A stretch of DNA of 64,000 bases from Streptomyces davaonensis JCM 4913 (GCF_000349325.1 NC_020504.1:1708053-1772052); one strand, 5' to 3'; positions 41,912-54,090 are shown, counted from the stretch's first letter. Numbers and translations: made by a program. The notes: generated by a model not told the origin, from the letters alone.

Positions 41912-44728
41912 CTACGGGGTCACGGTCACTCCGGGTGCCATCTCGGCGGTCCCGTTGGTGAGCTTTCCGGAGCCGGCGGCGCCTTCCGAACTGACAAAGC
42001 GCAGCTCGTGGTTGGTGCCCCCCGCGTTGCCGACTGCGAGCAGGAGCGTGGACTGGTTGGCCGCATAGGCGTTCTGGACGAAGGCGGTGATGTCGACGGT
42101 GATGTCGCGGCCGTCGATGGCGTTGCCCTGGTGGGCTCCGCCGCCCTCGGGGACAAGGGTTGAACCGAGCGTGAAGGTGGCCGACTTGGCGACGGAGGAG
42201 GTTGTGGCGGTGAAGCTCGGCCGGTTCTGCCAGGTCATCGTGGTGACCGGGCAGGACGTGCCGCCGCCGGTACAGGTGGTGTCGCTGACGGGCTGTACGA
42301 GGAGTTGGTCGGTGTCGGTCGACGGGACCGTCGAGTAGCGGTGGCCGACGTAGGTGAGATGGAGTGTCGCCTGGCTCGGTGCCCTGGTGAGGCTGTTGAG
42401 GGGGAACTGGAGGTAGGAGAGCTTTCCGTCCCCGGATCCTGTGGTGTACTGCTCGCCCATCAGGCCGACCCCGGTATTACGGGTGATGAGGGTGAGGTCC
42501 GAGGAGCTGTTCTTCGTCTGGTCGCCGGTCCACGCACCCACCCAGGTGTCGCCGTTGGTGAGGGTGCCGGGCTTGACGTTCTTCGTCTGGCCATTGGCGT
42601 CGGTGTAGGTGGTGGTGAGCGTACCGATGCCGCTGGTCGTCAAGGGGAACTGGCTGGTGTATTGGACGAGTTGGCCGGCCACGTGCAGGTTGTTCAGCGT
42701 CGCGTCCGTGATGCCGCTCAACGAGCTGCTGCCCGTCGGCTGCCGCGAGAACCACACGTTGTCCATTTTGAAGGTGCCGATCGGGGACCTGCTGTACGTG
42801 TACGTGGTGCCCGACCCGTCAGGGTTGGGGGCGTACCCGTAGATCGCCTGCTGTTCGGCGGTGATGGTCTTGGTGGCGTCGCCGTTGGAGACCCCGACCG
42901 GCCCCTTGTTGATGAACCGGGAGTTGTCGATCGAGCTGTTCTTCACCACGACGCTCATGTTGGGGTCCCGGTTGGGGGCGTGGCCCATGGTGATGCCACC
43001 GGCCGACGGCGACACGGAGTTGAAGTTGTCGAAGGTGTAGCTGTTGGTGCGGTAGCCGTACCCGGGGAGTCCGATCCGGATCGCGTTGCCCGCACCGACG
43101 GACCAGTTCAGGGTGTTGCTAACCGAGATGTTCTTCGTGTCCTCGTGGTCCCAGTGGTAATTGTCGAACCCGAGTGCGTCGGCGACGGTGTCGTGGGCGC
43201 CTGCCGCGTCGACATAGCCCTGGATGTCCGGGGTGGAGGTGCCGAGCTTGAAGTTGTTCCACACGCCGGGGGCCAACGGGGTGAACCCGTCGCTGGGGTT
43301 GTAGTGGCCGGAGGCGAACGCGTCGTCGTTGCCGAGGGTGAAGACGCCGTTGGCGGCGATGTCCTGACCGCTCGCGAAGTTCGTCCCGTCGATCCACGGC
43401 TGGCCGTACGGGGTGAGGGCCTTGATGTTGTTGAACCTCACCCGCTTGGCGCCGTGGGTCTCGTAGTTCCACTGCTTCGAGTCACGCACGTAGGTGTCGT
43501 CGAACGTGATGTCCGAGGAGTGCATGACCATGACGCCGCCCTGGTGCTGGCTGCTGTTGGCGTCGTGTCGATCACCGCTGCTACCGGCGTTGTAGTTCGC
43601 GACGCCGTTGCCGTCGAATACGCCACGCCCGTCAAATTCGATGTTGCGCGAGTTGATGATCCCGACCGCCGGCTCGAACGCCTCCATGTAGGCCTGGATG
43701 CGGTTCTTCAGCAGGGCCCCTTCGTCGGTGTAGACCTTCAGCTTGCCGCCCTTGAGCTTGCTGCCGTCGAGACCGTTGATCAGGAGACCGGACGACACAT
43801 ACGTACCGTTCGGGAAGTAGAGCGTGTTGAGGGCCGTGGGGTTGGCCTTGATCGTGTCGATGGCGGCCTTGAGGGCGTACGTGACGTCGCCGGCGGCCAT
43901 CGTCCGCACCTTCGGGTAGCGCACATTGACGGTGCTCGCGCTCACCAGGCTCCCGGCCGATGTCTGCTGACCGGCGGGGATGGCGGTACCGTTCACGCTC
44001 TTGCCGGCCATGGAGCTCGTCTGCGCGGCGGGAGCATTCTGAGCCTCGCTGTTCGGGTGCGCCGCGAGGTACTTCGCGGCGAACTCCTGGAAGTTGAGGA
44101 CGCCGGTCCCCAGGTTGACGCCGGAACCGTCCGGTGCGCTCGTGGTGTCCGGACGCTGCCCCGCGCCTTCCAGGGGGTCGTTGATGACCGCCAGGTAGGG
44201 CTGACCTGCGGCGTTGGTCGAATCGCCGTTGACCATCACGATCGCTTGGTTCAACTTGGCGGCGGCTGACATCCGGAACGTCAGGGTGTGCTTGTCCGCG
44301 CTCACGGACACGCTGCCGGCCGGGTAGTAGCGGGCCGGGTACACGTTCACCGTGTCGATCGTGGTGCTGGGCAGGGTGACCGTGATCGTCGGTGTGCGGG
44401 AGTCCGACGCGAAGCGCGCGATGTCGAAGTTGTTGCGGTTCGCTGTGTACTTGACCGCCTGGACGGGCGTACCGGCGACTTGCACCTGGTACTTGGTGGA
44501 CGGCACGTCAGGGGACGCAGTCGTACCGCCTCCCACTCCCGTCGGTGCGTACGTGTGGACGGTGGTGGCGGCGTGCGCGGGGGCGGTGCCGGTGAGCAGG
44601 AGGCTCGCTGCCGCAAGGGAGGCGCCGACGGCGGCCGCGATGAAGCGCTTCAGGCGCGATCTGCGTCGCGGCGGGGCGGGGTGCGGGGCAGGGTTCGGGT
44701 CGGCGTCGCCGCCGGCCTGTCGGTACAT
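41912..44728 (-). CDS. Secreted right-handed beta-helix glycan hydrolase (clan GH-N-like) with C-terminal carbohydrate-binding-type domain
   Basis: A 938-residue exported protein: basic start, signal peptide ending TAPAHAATT (near residue 54), a beta-sandwich with IDTVNVYPARYYPAGSV to about 180, then a long parallel beta-helix (250-700). The helix has YFPNGTYVSSGLLI, GIINSRNIEFDGRGVFDGN, the acidic pair in FTLGNDDAFASGHYN and AIRIGLPGYGYR, arranged like GH28 pectinases and GH49 dextranases. The last 190 residues (TMTWQNRPSF, DITVDITAFVQNAYA) are a DNRLRE/CBM-type fold. Polysaccharide cleavage is likely; pectin, galactan or dextran cannot be chosen. ATG 44728 has GGAGGAG ahead; the longer frame starting at 44824 does not. 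Confidence 0.82.
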   Translation of the reverse strand: MYRQAGGDADPNPAPHPAPPRRRSRLKRFIAAAVGASLAAASLLLTGTAPAHAATTVHTYAPTGVGGGTTASPDVPSTKYQVQVAGTPVQAVKYTANRNNFDIARFASDSRTPTITVTLPSTTIDTVNVYPARYYPAGSVSVSADKHTLTFRMSAAAKLNQAIVMVNGDSTNAAGQPYLAVINDPLEGAGQRPDTTSAPDGSGVNLGTGVLNFQEFAAKYLAAHPNSEAQNAPAAQTSSMAGKSVNGTAIPAGQQTSAGSLVSASTVNVRYPKVRTMAAGDVTYALKAAIDTIKANPTALNTLYFPNGTYVSSGLLINGLDGSKLKGGKLKVYTDEGALLKNRIQAYMEAFEPAVGIINSRNIEFDGRGVFDGNGVANYNAGSSGDRHDANSSQHQGGVMVMHSSDITFDDTYVRDSKQWNYETHGAKRVRFNNIKALTPYGQPWIDGTNFASGQDIAANGVFTLGNDDAFASGHYNPSDGFTPLAPGVWNNFKLGTSTPDIQGYVDAAGAHDTVADALGFDNYHWDHEDTKNISVSNTLNWSVGAGNAIRIGLPGYGYRTNSYTFDNFNSVSPSAGGITMGHAPNRDPNMSVVVKNSSIDNSRFINKGPVGVSNGDATKTITAEQQAIYGYAPNPDGSGTTYTYSRSPIGTFKMDNVWFSRQPTGSSSLSGITDATLNNLHVAGQLVQYTSQFPLTTSGIGTLTTTYTDANGQTKNVKPGTLTNGDTWVGAWTGDQTKNSSSDLTLITRNTGVGLMGEQYTTGSGDGKLSYLQFPLNSLTRAPSQATLHLTYVGHRYSTVPSTDTDQLLVQPVSDTTCTGGGTSCPVTTMTWQNRPSFTATTSSVAKSATFTLGSTLVPEGGGAHQGNAIDGRDITVDITAFVQNAYAANQSTLLLAVGNAGGTNHELRFVSSEGAAGSGKLTNGTAEMAPGVTVTP

Positions 44729-44883
44729 GCCTGTCTCTCCTCCGGACGAGACCTTTCCAGGTCTTCTCAGGTCGTTGCGGGTCTTTGCAGGCGCTCGCCG
44801 CCTGCTGGAGATGGCGCGGAGCATGTGCGAACTTGCGGCCGGAACGCGGCCGTTGGACCGTCGCGGCCGGGAGGACCACTACG

Positions 44884-44896
44884 TTGACCGATCCAA
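44884..44896 (-). promoter_or_regulatory. Candidate LacI half-palindrome, beta-helix side
   Basis: The minus strand reads TTGGATCGGTCAA, an imperfect palindrome with matching outer TTG/CAA. It shares TGGATCG with the site at 45084 and lies about 155 bases ahead of the beta-helix protein start. Confidence 0.35.
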
Positions 44897-45083
44897 GTAA
44901 TCCGGCGTGGCGGGGACGTTACTGCCGCATTTCCGGAGCCGTCAATGCTCCGCACACGTCAACCCGCGGAAACACGCACCACCTGTCCATGGCGCCCTCA
45001 CCATGCTCCGCAACGGTTCCAGCAACCGTCATGCGCGAAGTATTGCCCTGCGCCGACAGCCGTCCTACAGTGACGCCACTTTC

Positions 45084-45096
45084 GTGGATCGATAAA
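45084..45096 (+). promoter_or_regulatory. Candidate LacI site ahead of its own gene
   Basis: GTGGATCGATAAA, with central ATCGAT, sits 20 bases before the lacI-type start codon and next to its ribosome site. Binding here would give autorepression. It shares TGGATCG with the site at 44884. Confidence 0.35.
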
Positions 45097-45116
45097 TGTT
45101 TCGGGGAGACTACGTG

Positions 45117-46115
45117 GTGACGATGGCGGATGTGGCCGCGCGGGCAGGGGTCACCAAACAGACCGTCTCCAATGTGGTTTCGGGCAAGAAGGTGCGCCCG
45201 GAGACCCTGGTGAAGGTGAACAAGGCCATCGCCGAACTCGGCTACAAGCCGAACCTGGTGGCGCGCTCGCTACGCACGGGCAGCACGTCGACGGTGGGCC
45301 TGTTCGTTCCCTCGGTGGCCAACGCGTTCTATTCGGAGGTGGTCGAGGAGGTCGAGAACCTCCTGGTCGGCCACGGATACAACCTGTTGCTCGCCACGAC
45401 GCGCGACGATCCCGACTACACCCGGGCCCACCTGGAGAACCTCACGGCACGCTCGGTGGACGCACTCCTTGTCGCCGGGGACAACGGCGTCGAACAGCAC
45501 CTCCCGATGCTCGCCGCGGCCAACTTCCCTGTCGCGCTGTTCGCTTGGGAGGGCGATCCGCCGACCACGCTGCCGGTGGTGTCCATCGACTACCAGCACG
45601 CAGGGTTTCTGGCCGGGTGCCATCTGCGGGATCTCGGCCACCGCAACGTCGCGGTGATCGCCGACCTTCCCGCACACACGCCGCGCGTCGCGGGGTTGCG
45701 CAGGGCGTTCGCCGCCGACGGTCTGGACGACCGCAAGGTGTTCGCGTGCACCAGCGACGACGCCGCCGGCGGCTTCGCCGCGGCCTGCGCGGCCCTTGAG
45801 GCGGATCCGGACCTGACGGCGATCTTCGCCACCCACGACGTGCTGGCCATCGGCGCCATAGAAGCGGTGGTCCGCTCCGGTCGGCGGGTCCCCGACGACG
45901 TCAGCGTCGTCGGCTTCGACGACATCGCCCAAGTAGGGCGGATCCGGCCGGCATTGACCACGGTCACCTTCCCCAAGCGCGAGATGGCCCAGCAGGCCGT
46001 CGAACTGCTGCTGCGAGCCGTCGATACGGGCAGGCCGCCGACCAATGTCGTATCTCTGCTGCGCCCGACCTTGACCGTCCGCGACAGCAGCGGGCCCGCC
46101 CGGGGCAATCGCTAG
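45117..46115 (+). CDS. LacI-family transcriptional regulator
   Basis: A 332-residue repressor with the N-terminal helix-turn-helix TMADVAARAGVTKQTVSNVV, SGKKVRPETLVKVNKAIAELGYKPN and hinge LVARSLRTGST. The sugar-binding domain has VGLFVPSVANAFYSEVVEEV, TAIFATHDVLAIGAIEAVVRSG and VSVVGFDDIAQVGRIRPALTTV. Of the clustered starts (GTG 45114, GTG 45117, ATG 45123) the second has the best spacing from GGGGAG. It is divergent from the beta-helix protein and upstream of the beta-galactosidase/importer/arabinofuranosidase genes, so it is the probable regulator of the whole galactan/arabinan set. The inducer is likely an arabinose- or galactose-containing sugar. Confidence 0.93.
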   Translation: MTMADVAARAGVTKQTVSNVVSGKKVRPETLVKVNKAIAELGYKPNLVARSLRTGSTSTVGLFVPSVANAFYSEVVEEVENLLVGHGYNLLLATTRDDPDYTRAHLENLTARSVDALLVAGDNGVEQHLPMLAAANFPVALFAWEGDPPTTLPVVSIDYQHAGFLAGCHLRDLGHRNVAVIADLPAHTPRVAGLRRAFAADGLDDRKVFACTSDDAAGGFAAACAALEADPDLTAIFATHDVLAIGAIEAVVRSGRRVPDDVSVVGFDDIAQVGRIRPALTTVTFPKREMAQQAVELLLRAVDTGRPPTNVVSLLRPTLTVRDSSGPARGNR

Positions 46116-46206
46116 GCGCCCGGCACTGCCTCACCTGCCACGGCACACCCATGACTTGCCGACGCAATCAATTCCGGCCATCTCCCGCCACCACGGGGCA
46201 GCTTGA

Positions 46207-49190
<2,984 letters not shown>

Positions 49191-49191
<1 letters not shown>

Positions 49192-49210
49192 GCGGGCCTG
49201 GCCGCCCGCC
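49191..49210 (+). terminator. Hairpin at the end of the beta-galactosidase gene
   Basis: GGCGGGC (49191-49197) pairs with GCCCGCC (49204-49210) around six bases, beginning at the last base of the stop codon. It is short and without a T-run; perhaps an mRNA-stabilising or partial terminator inside the operon. Confidence 0.55.
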
Positions 49211-49258
49211 CACCGACAGTCCAGCAAGTCAGTCCCCATCACGAAGGGTTTCCCTCAC

Positions 49259-50566
49259 ATGGACCGCACCACCATACGCACCCGCAGGCTCCTGGCGCTC
49301 GCTACCGCGTCCGTCATGGCATTCGGCGTCGGCGCGTGCAGCGACGACAAGAAGAACTCCGCCGGGGAATCGGGCCAAAGCGGGCCGGTGAAGATGGAGT
49401 TCTGGGGCTGGGCCGGCTACGAGAAGATCGTCGACCAGTGGAACGCCGCCCACCCGGACATCAAGATCACCTTCAGGAAGATCCCGTCGGGCCCCAAGGG
49501 CGGCTACACCCAGATCAGCAACGCGCTCACCGCGGGCGATGGCCCATGCCTGGCCCAGATCGAGTACCAGAACATCCCGTCGATGCTCGTGAAGAACACG
49601 CTCATGGACATCACGGAGTACGCAAGCGACGGCATGGACAAGTACGTCCCGTCGGCCGGCGCCTTCTCCAGCGTCGGCGGCAAGGTCTACGGGGTTCCGG
49701 TGGATGTCGGCCCGATGGTCCTCTTCTACCGCAAGGACCTGTTCGCCAAGTACGGCATCAGCAAGCCGTCGGCCACCTGGGCCGACTACAAGGCCGACGC
49801 AGAGAAGGTCAAGGCAGCAGACCCCACTGTGAAGTTCGGCACCGTGCTCGGTGGCGGCGACGCTTTGGCGTCTTTCACCCTGCAGACCGGTCAGTCCTGG
49901 TACTCGACCAAGGGGGACAGCTGGACCGTCAGCATCGACAACCCCGGCACCCGCAAGGTCGCCGCCTACTGGCAGGACCTGAAGGACCAGGGGCTGACAG
50001 CGAAGCACGGCAGCGCCTGGGACCCGCAGTTCAACAAGGCCTCCGAAAACGGCAAGGTGCTGACGTTCGTCGCCCCGGCCTGGGCCGCCGGTGGTATCAA
50101 GTCGGACCTGAAGGGCCAGGCCGGCAAGTGGCGGGTCGCCCCGATGCCGACCTGGGAGGCCGGCGACGGCACCAGCGCCAGCGGCGGCGGATCGGCCACC
50201 TCGGTGATGACCGGGTGCAAGACGCCCCGCGAAGCAGTGCAGTTCGCCGATTTTCTGTCCAGTGACCCGCAAGCCGTGAAGACGGGCGTCGAAACCGGTC
50301 TCTACCCGGCGTCGAAGGCCGGACAGGACGACCCGTTGCTCGCGGGCGGTGACCCGTTCTTCGGCGGCCAGAAGGTCGGTGACGTGTACAAGGCCTCCGC
50401 CTCAGGGGTGCCCAGCACCTGGACCAACGGCCCGACCTTCCAGCAGGTCGAGACGGACTTCACCGCCGCCATCGGCAAGGGCACGCTGCCGGAGGCGGTC
50501 ACCAAGGTCCAGGCCTCGACGGTCGCCGCGATCAAGCAGCTCGGCTTGTCGGTGACCAACGGCTGA
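49259..50566 (+). CDS. Sugar ABC transporter binding lipoprotein (CUT1)
   Basis: A 435-residue family-1 solute-binding protein. The signal MDRTTIRTRRLLALATASVM ends at a lipobox-like VGAC with C27 the likely lipidated residue. The mature part has KMEFWGWAGYEKIVDQWNA at the start, YGVPVDVGPMVLFYRKDLFAKYG in the middle and a late TWTNGPTFQQVETDF, as in oligosaccharide binders of actinobacteria. With the two permeases behind it, it should deliver arabino- or galacto-oligosaccharides; the ligand is inferred from the enzymes on both sides. The ATG at 49259 has a weak GAAGGG ahead. A large stem-loop separates it from the permeases. Confidence 0.93.
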   Translation: MDRTTIRTRRLLALATASVMAFGVGACSDDKKNSAGESGQSGPVKMEFWGWAGYEKIVDQWNAAHPDIKITFRKIPSGPKGGYTQISNALTAGDGPCLAQIEYQNIPSMLVKNTLMDITEYASDGMDKYVPSAGAFSSVGGKVYGVPVDVGPMVLFYRKDLFAKYGISKPSATWADYKADAEKVKAADPTVKFGTVLGGGDALASFTLQTGQSWYSTKGDSWTVSIDNPGTRKVAAYWQDLKDQGLTAKHGSAWDPQFNKASENGKVLTFVAPAWAAGGIKSDLKGQAGKWRVAPMPTWEAGDGTSASGGGSATSVMTGCKTPREAVQFADFLSSDPQAVKTGVETGLYPASKAGQDDPLLAGGDPFFGGQKVGDVYKASASGVPSTWTNGPTFQQVETDFTAAIGKGTLPEAVTKVQASTVAAIKQLGLSVTNG

Positions 50567-50592
50567 GGCGGCACGACTCCAGCCGCTCCGAA

Positions 50593-50632
50593 GGATTCCC
50601 GCGGCCGCCCGTACCCGGCGCCGCGGGAATCC
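50593..50632 (+). terminator. Stem-loop between binding protein and permeases (attenuator)
   Basis: Thirteen-base perfect arms, GGATTCCCGCGGC (50593-50605) and its complement (50620-50632), with a 14-base loop, 27 bases after the binding-protein stop and 35 before the permease start. Such structures usually lower expression of permeases relative to the abundant binding protein. Confidence 0.8.
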
Positions 50633-50666
50633 GCTCCCTGACGACGAACCGCCCAGCGAGGTTTCC

Positions 50667-51647
50667 ATGAGCAGTGCAAGCAGCACCCGGACCGCGTCAC
50701 CCCCGCGGCCGACGCCCGCGGCCACCCGCCGCGTCACCCCCGCCGGCCGGCCGCGGCGCGCCAGCCTGCGCAGCGCGTTGACCGCGTCGGGTTTCCTGGC
50801 GCCGTTCGCGGTCCTCTTCCTGACCATGATGGTCGCGCCGATCGGCTACGCGATCTACCAGAGCTTCTTCACCATCCGCCGCGCCGGGCTGTTCGGCGGT
50901 GCGCAGACAACTGAGTTCGCGGGCCTGTCCAACTACGCCGACGCCCTCAGCGACCACGAATTCCTCGCGTCGATCGGCCGGGTCGCGCTGTTCGGCTGCG
51001 TCCAGGTCCCGTTCATGCTCGGCCTGGCCCTGCTGCTCGCGCTCCTCCTGGACTCCCGCTCGGCACGGCTGCGCAAGACCTTCCGGCTCACGTTCTTCCT
51101 GCCGTATGCGCTGCCGGGCGCGATCGCCGCGCTGATGTGGTCCTACCTCCTGGTCAAAGACCTCTCGCCGTTCACCGAACCGCTGTCCCACCTCGGCATC
51201 CACACCGACTTCCTGTCCGCGCCGTGGGTTCCGGTCTCGATCGGAAACATGATCACGTGGGGCTGGACCGGCTACAACATGCTGATCATCTACTCCGCGC
51301 TGCAGACGATCCCGTCCGAGGTGATGGAGGCCGCCGCGCTCGACGGCTGCACCGGATGGCGCCTGGCGTGGGCGGTGAAGATCCCGCTGGTGCGTCCCGC
51401 GCTGGTGCTGACCACGGTCTTCTCCATCATCGGGACGGCGCAGATGTACACCGAGCCGGCAATCCTGGTCGCCGCGCGCCTACCGGGCGTCGACCCGAAG
51501 TTCTCCCCGATCATGAACACGACCGTGAACATGGACGTGGGCGGCCAGAATCTGGCCGCCGCCCAGTCCGTCGTCCTCGCCTTGATCACCCTCGTGCTCT
51601 CGCTCGGATTCCTCAAGTACAACCAGCGCAAGGGAGCGATGGCATGA
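50667..51647 (+). CDS. Sugar ABC permease, MalF-type
   Basis: A 326-residue permease with about six membrane helices after a 35-residue basic, Pro/Arg-rich start. It contains the ATPase-contact EAA loop EAAALDGCTGWRLAWAVKIPLV, and the FLAPFAVLFLTMMVAPIGYAIYQSFF entry and PYALPGAIAALMWSYLL segment of CUT1 permeases. The ATG at 50667 follows GCGAGG. Its stop overlaps the next start by four bases. The importer has no ATPase gene here; Streptomyces commonly use one shared MsiK ATPase for several such systems. Confidence 0.93.
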   Translation: MSSASSTRTASPPRPTPAATRRVTPAGRPRRASLRSALTASGFLAPFAVLFLTMMVAPIGYAIYQSFFTIRRAGLFGGAQTTEFAGLSNYADALSDHEFLASIGRVALFGCVQVPFMLGLALLLALLLDSRSARLRKTFRLTFFLPYALPGAIAALMWSYLLVKDLSPFTEPLSHLGIHTDFLSAPWVPVSIGNMITWGWTGYNMLIIYSALQTIPSEVMEAAALDGCTGWRLAWAVKIPLVRPALVLTTVFSIIGTAQMYTEPAILVAARLPGVDPKFSPIMNTTVNMDVGGQNLAAAQSVVLALITLVLSLGFLKYNQRKGAMA

Positions 51648-52543
51648 GCGTGATTTCGGCCGGCCGACCCACCCGGCCCGCCCGACCGGCCACGCCCGCC
51701 CGCCGCAATGGCATCGACATGGCCAGCAAGACCGTCGTCAACGGCGTACTGGGCCTGATGGCCCTGTACACGCTGATCCCGCTGTGGTGGCTGTTCGTCT
51801 CCTCGACCAAGGAATCGGGCTACCTCGACACCGGTCAGCCCCTGTGGTTCTCTCACTTCGACCTGGTCACCAACATCAGGAACGTCTTCAGCTTCGAGGA
51901 CGGCATCTTCCCCACCTGGCTCGCCAACAGCGCGCTGTACAGCCTCGTCGGCGCCAGTGTCGGAACCCTGCTGTCCGCGATGGCCGGCTACGCGCTGTCC
52001 AAGTTCCGCTTCCGCGGCCGCGAAGGCGTGTTCAACGTCATCCTCGCCTCGGTGCTCATTCCGGCGCCGATGTTCGCCCTGCCGTTGTTCCTGCTCATGG
52101 CCAAGGTCGACATCACCAACACCTACTGGTCGGTGCTGCTGCCCTGTTGCGTCAGCCCGTTCGGCGTCTACCTGTGCCGGATCTTCGCCTCGGCGTCCGT
52201 CCCGGACGAACTCCTCGAAGCCGCACGCCTCGACGGAGCAGGTGAACGGCGCACCTTCTTCCGGATCGCCCTGCCGCTGATGTCACCGGCCCTGGTCACC
52301 GTCTTCCTGTTCCAGTTCGTCGGCATCTGGAACAACTACCTGCTGCCCGCGCTCATGCTCAACACCCCCTCCCTGCAGCCCGTCACGGTGGGCTTGGTGC
52401 AGTGGCGCGCGGAGCGGGCCAGCGGCGTGCCGACGCTGATACCGATCACCGGTGCGTTCCTGTCGCTGATCCCGCTGCTCGTCGCCTTCGTCTGTCTCCA
52501 GCGGTTCTGGCGCCAGGGCCTGACCGCAGGGGCCGTCAAGTAA
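51644..52543 (+). CDS. Sugar ABC permease, MalG-type
   Basis: A 299-residue partner permease, begun at the ATGA overlap. It has LMALYTLIPLWWLFVSSTKE, YALSKFRFRGREGVFNVILA, and the EAA loop EAARLDGAGERRTFFRIALPLM near residue 195. It has six membrane helices. The longer reading frame upstream is only an alternate frame of the MalF gene. It completes the importer with the binding protein at 49259. The arabinofuranosidase gene starts 47 bases later with its own AAAGGA, so it is probably on the same transcript. Confidence 0.94.
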   Translation: MSVISAGRPTRPARPATPARRNGIDMASKTVVNGVLGLMALYTLIPLWWLFVSSTKESGYLDTGQPLWFSHFDLVTNIRNVFSFEDGIFPTWLANSALYSLVGASVGTLLSAMAGYALSKFRFRGREGVFNVILASVLIPAPMFALPLFLLMAKVDITNTYWSVLLPCCVSPFGVYLCRIFASASVPDELLEAARLDGAGERRTFFRIALPLMSPALVTVFLFQFVGIWNNYLLPALMLNTPSLQPVTVGLVQWRAERASGVPTLIPITGAFLSLIPLLVAFVCLQRFWRQGLTAGAVK

Positions 52544-52590
52544 ACGCGCTCGCCGCCCCCTCCCCTCTTGAACTGCAAAGGACCACCGCA

Positions 52591-54090
52591 ATGCCGCGCG
52601 CCCACGTCATCCTCGACAGGCAGGCCGTCATCGCCCCTGTCCGTCGCCGCACCTTCGGCTCTTTCGTCGAACACCTCGGCCGCTGCGTGTACACCGGGCT
52701 CTACGAGCCGGACCATCCGACCGCGAACGAGGACGGGTTCCGTATGGACGTCGTCGAGCTCGTCAGAGAGCTGGGCACCAAAACCGTGCGCTACCCCGGC
52801 GGCAACTTCGTGTCCGGTTTCCGCTGGGAGGACTCGGTCGGGCCACGCGAGACGCGACCGGTGCGGCGCGACCTCGCCTGGCATTCGCTGGAGTCGAACC
52901 AGGTCGGCCTGGACGAGTTCGCCCGCTGGCTCAAGCTCACCGACTCCGAGATGATGCTCGCGGTCAACCTCGGCACACGCGGCATCCTGCCCGCCCTCGA
53001 CCTGCTCGAATACGCCAACCACCCCTCCGGTACGGAGCTTTCGGACCTGCGCATCGCCAACGGCACGCCGCACCCGCACAACATCCGCATGTGGTGCCTC
53101 GGCAACGAGATGGACGGGTCCTGGCAGACCGGTTTCCTGAACGCCGAGGACTACGGCAAGCTCGCCGCCCGTACCGCCGCCGCCATGAAGATGGCCGACA
53201 AGGACCTCGAACTCGTGGTCTGCGGCTCCTCCAACTCCGGGATGCCGACCTTCGGCGACTGGGAGCGCACGGTGCTCGAGCACACCTACGAGCACGTCGA
53301 CTACGTCTCCTGCCACGCCTATTACCAGGAGCACGACGGCGACCTCGGCTCCTTCCTGGCCTCGGCGATGGACATGGACTACTTCATCGACACCGTCGTC
53401 GCGACCGCCGATCACGTGGGCTACAAGAAGCGCACCAAGAAGAAGATCAATATCTCGTTCGACGAGTGGAACGTCTGGTACCAGAAGGAGTTCGCCGAGT
53501 CCGACGAGGTCAACGACGAGTGGCGGCACGCCCCGCGCCAGTTGGAGGACGTCTACTCGGTGGCGGACGCCGTCGTCGTCGGCAATCTGCTGATGACGCT
53601 GCTCAAGCACAGCGACCGCGTCACCTCGGCCTCGCTCGCCCAACTCGTCAACGTCATCGCACCGATCATGACCGAGCCCGGTGGCCCGGCCTGGCGGCAG
53701 ACCACCTTCTACCCGTTCTCGATCACCAGCCGGCTTGCTTCCGGCGAGGTGATCCGACCCGTCATCGAGACGCCGACGTACACCACGGCACACCACGGCG
53801 AGGCATCCGTCGTCGACGCCGTCGCCACCGTCGACGAGGACCGGGCCGCGGTCTTCCTCGTCCACCGCGGGCTTACGCAGGCCACTCAGGTCACGATCGA
53901 TGTACGCAGCCTCGGCTCCGCACGGATTCTGGAGGCGGTCACACTCGCCGACAAGGACGCGTACGCGAAGAACACCCTCGCCGAGCAGAACCGCGTGACC
54001 CCGCACACGAACCCGAGCGCGATCCTGTCCGACGGACAGCTCAGCATCGAGCTGCCGCCGGTGTCGTGGACCGCGATCGCGCTGGGCTGA
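52591..54090 (+). CDS. GH51 alpha-L-arabinofuranosidase (intracellular)
   Basis: A 499-residue GH51 enzyme that removes terminal arabinofuranose from arabinan or arabino-oligosaccharides. It has the barrel start FGSFVEHLGRCVYTGLYEP, RYPGGNFVSGFRWEDSVGP, the acid/base E173 in CLGNEMDGSWQTG, the SCHAYYQEHDGDL segment and the nucleophile E292 in NISFDEWNVWY. The C-terminal sheet is typical. There is no signal peptide, so imported oligosaccharides are the substrate. The ATG at 52591 follows AAAGGACC. The operon closes with the strong terminator at 54162. Confidence 0.96.
   Translation: MPRAHVILDRQAVIAPVRRRTFGSFVEHLGRCVYTGLYEPDHPTANEDGFRMDVVELVRELGTKTVRYPGGNFVSGFRWEDSVGPRETRPVRRDLAWHSLESNQVGLDEFARWLKLTDSEMMLAVNLGTRGILPALDLLEYANHPSGTELSDLRIANGTPHPHNIRMWCLGNEMDGSWQTGFLNAEDYGKLAARTAAAMKMADKDLELVVCGSSNSGMPTFGDWERTVLEHTYEHVDYVSCHAYYQEHDGDLGSFLASAMDMDYFIDTVVATADHVGYKKRTKKKINISFDEWNVWYQKEFAESDEVNDEWRHAPRQLEDVYSVADAVVVGNLLMTLLKHSDRVTSASLAQLVNVIAPIMTEPGGPAWRQTTFYPFSITSRLASGEVIRPVIETPTYTTAHHGEASVVDAVATVDEDRAAVFLVHRGLTQATQVTIDVRSLGSARILEAVTLADKDAYAKNTLAEQNRVTPHTNPSAILSDGQLSIELPPVSWTAIALG

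Larger units (their letters stand above)
44729..45116. promoter_or_regulatory. Divergent promoter region, beta-helix protein versus LacI
   Basis: This 388-base stretch holds no gene I can support. Its right half is AT-richer than the surroundings. Two sites share TGGATCG in opposite orientation (44884-44896 and 45084-45096) and are candidates for the LacI regulator. The promoters of both divergent genes must lie between them. Confidence 0.55.

Noticed and set aside
42305..44269. 654-codon plus-strand open frame opposite the beta-helix protein
   Set aside because: Antisense to a secreted protein with clear signal and repeats; no motif or start signal.
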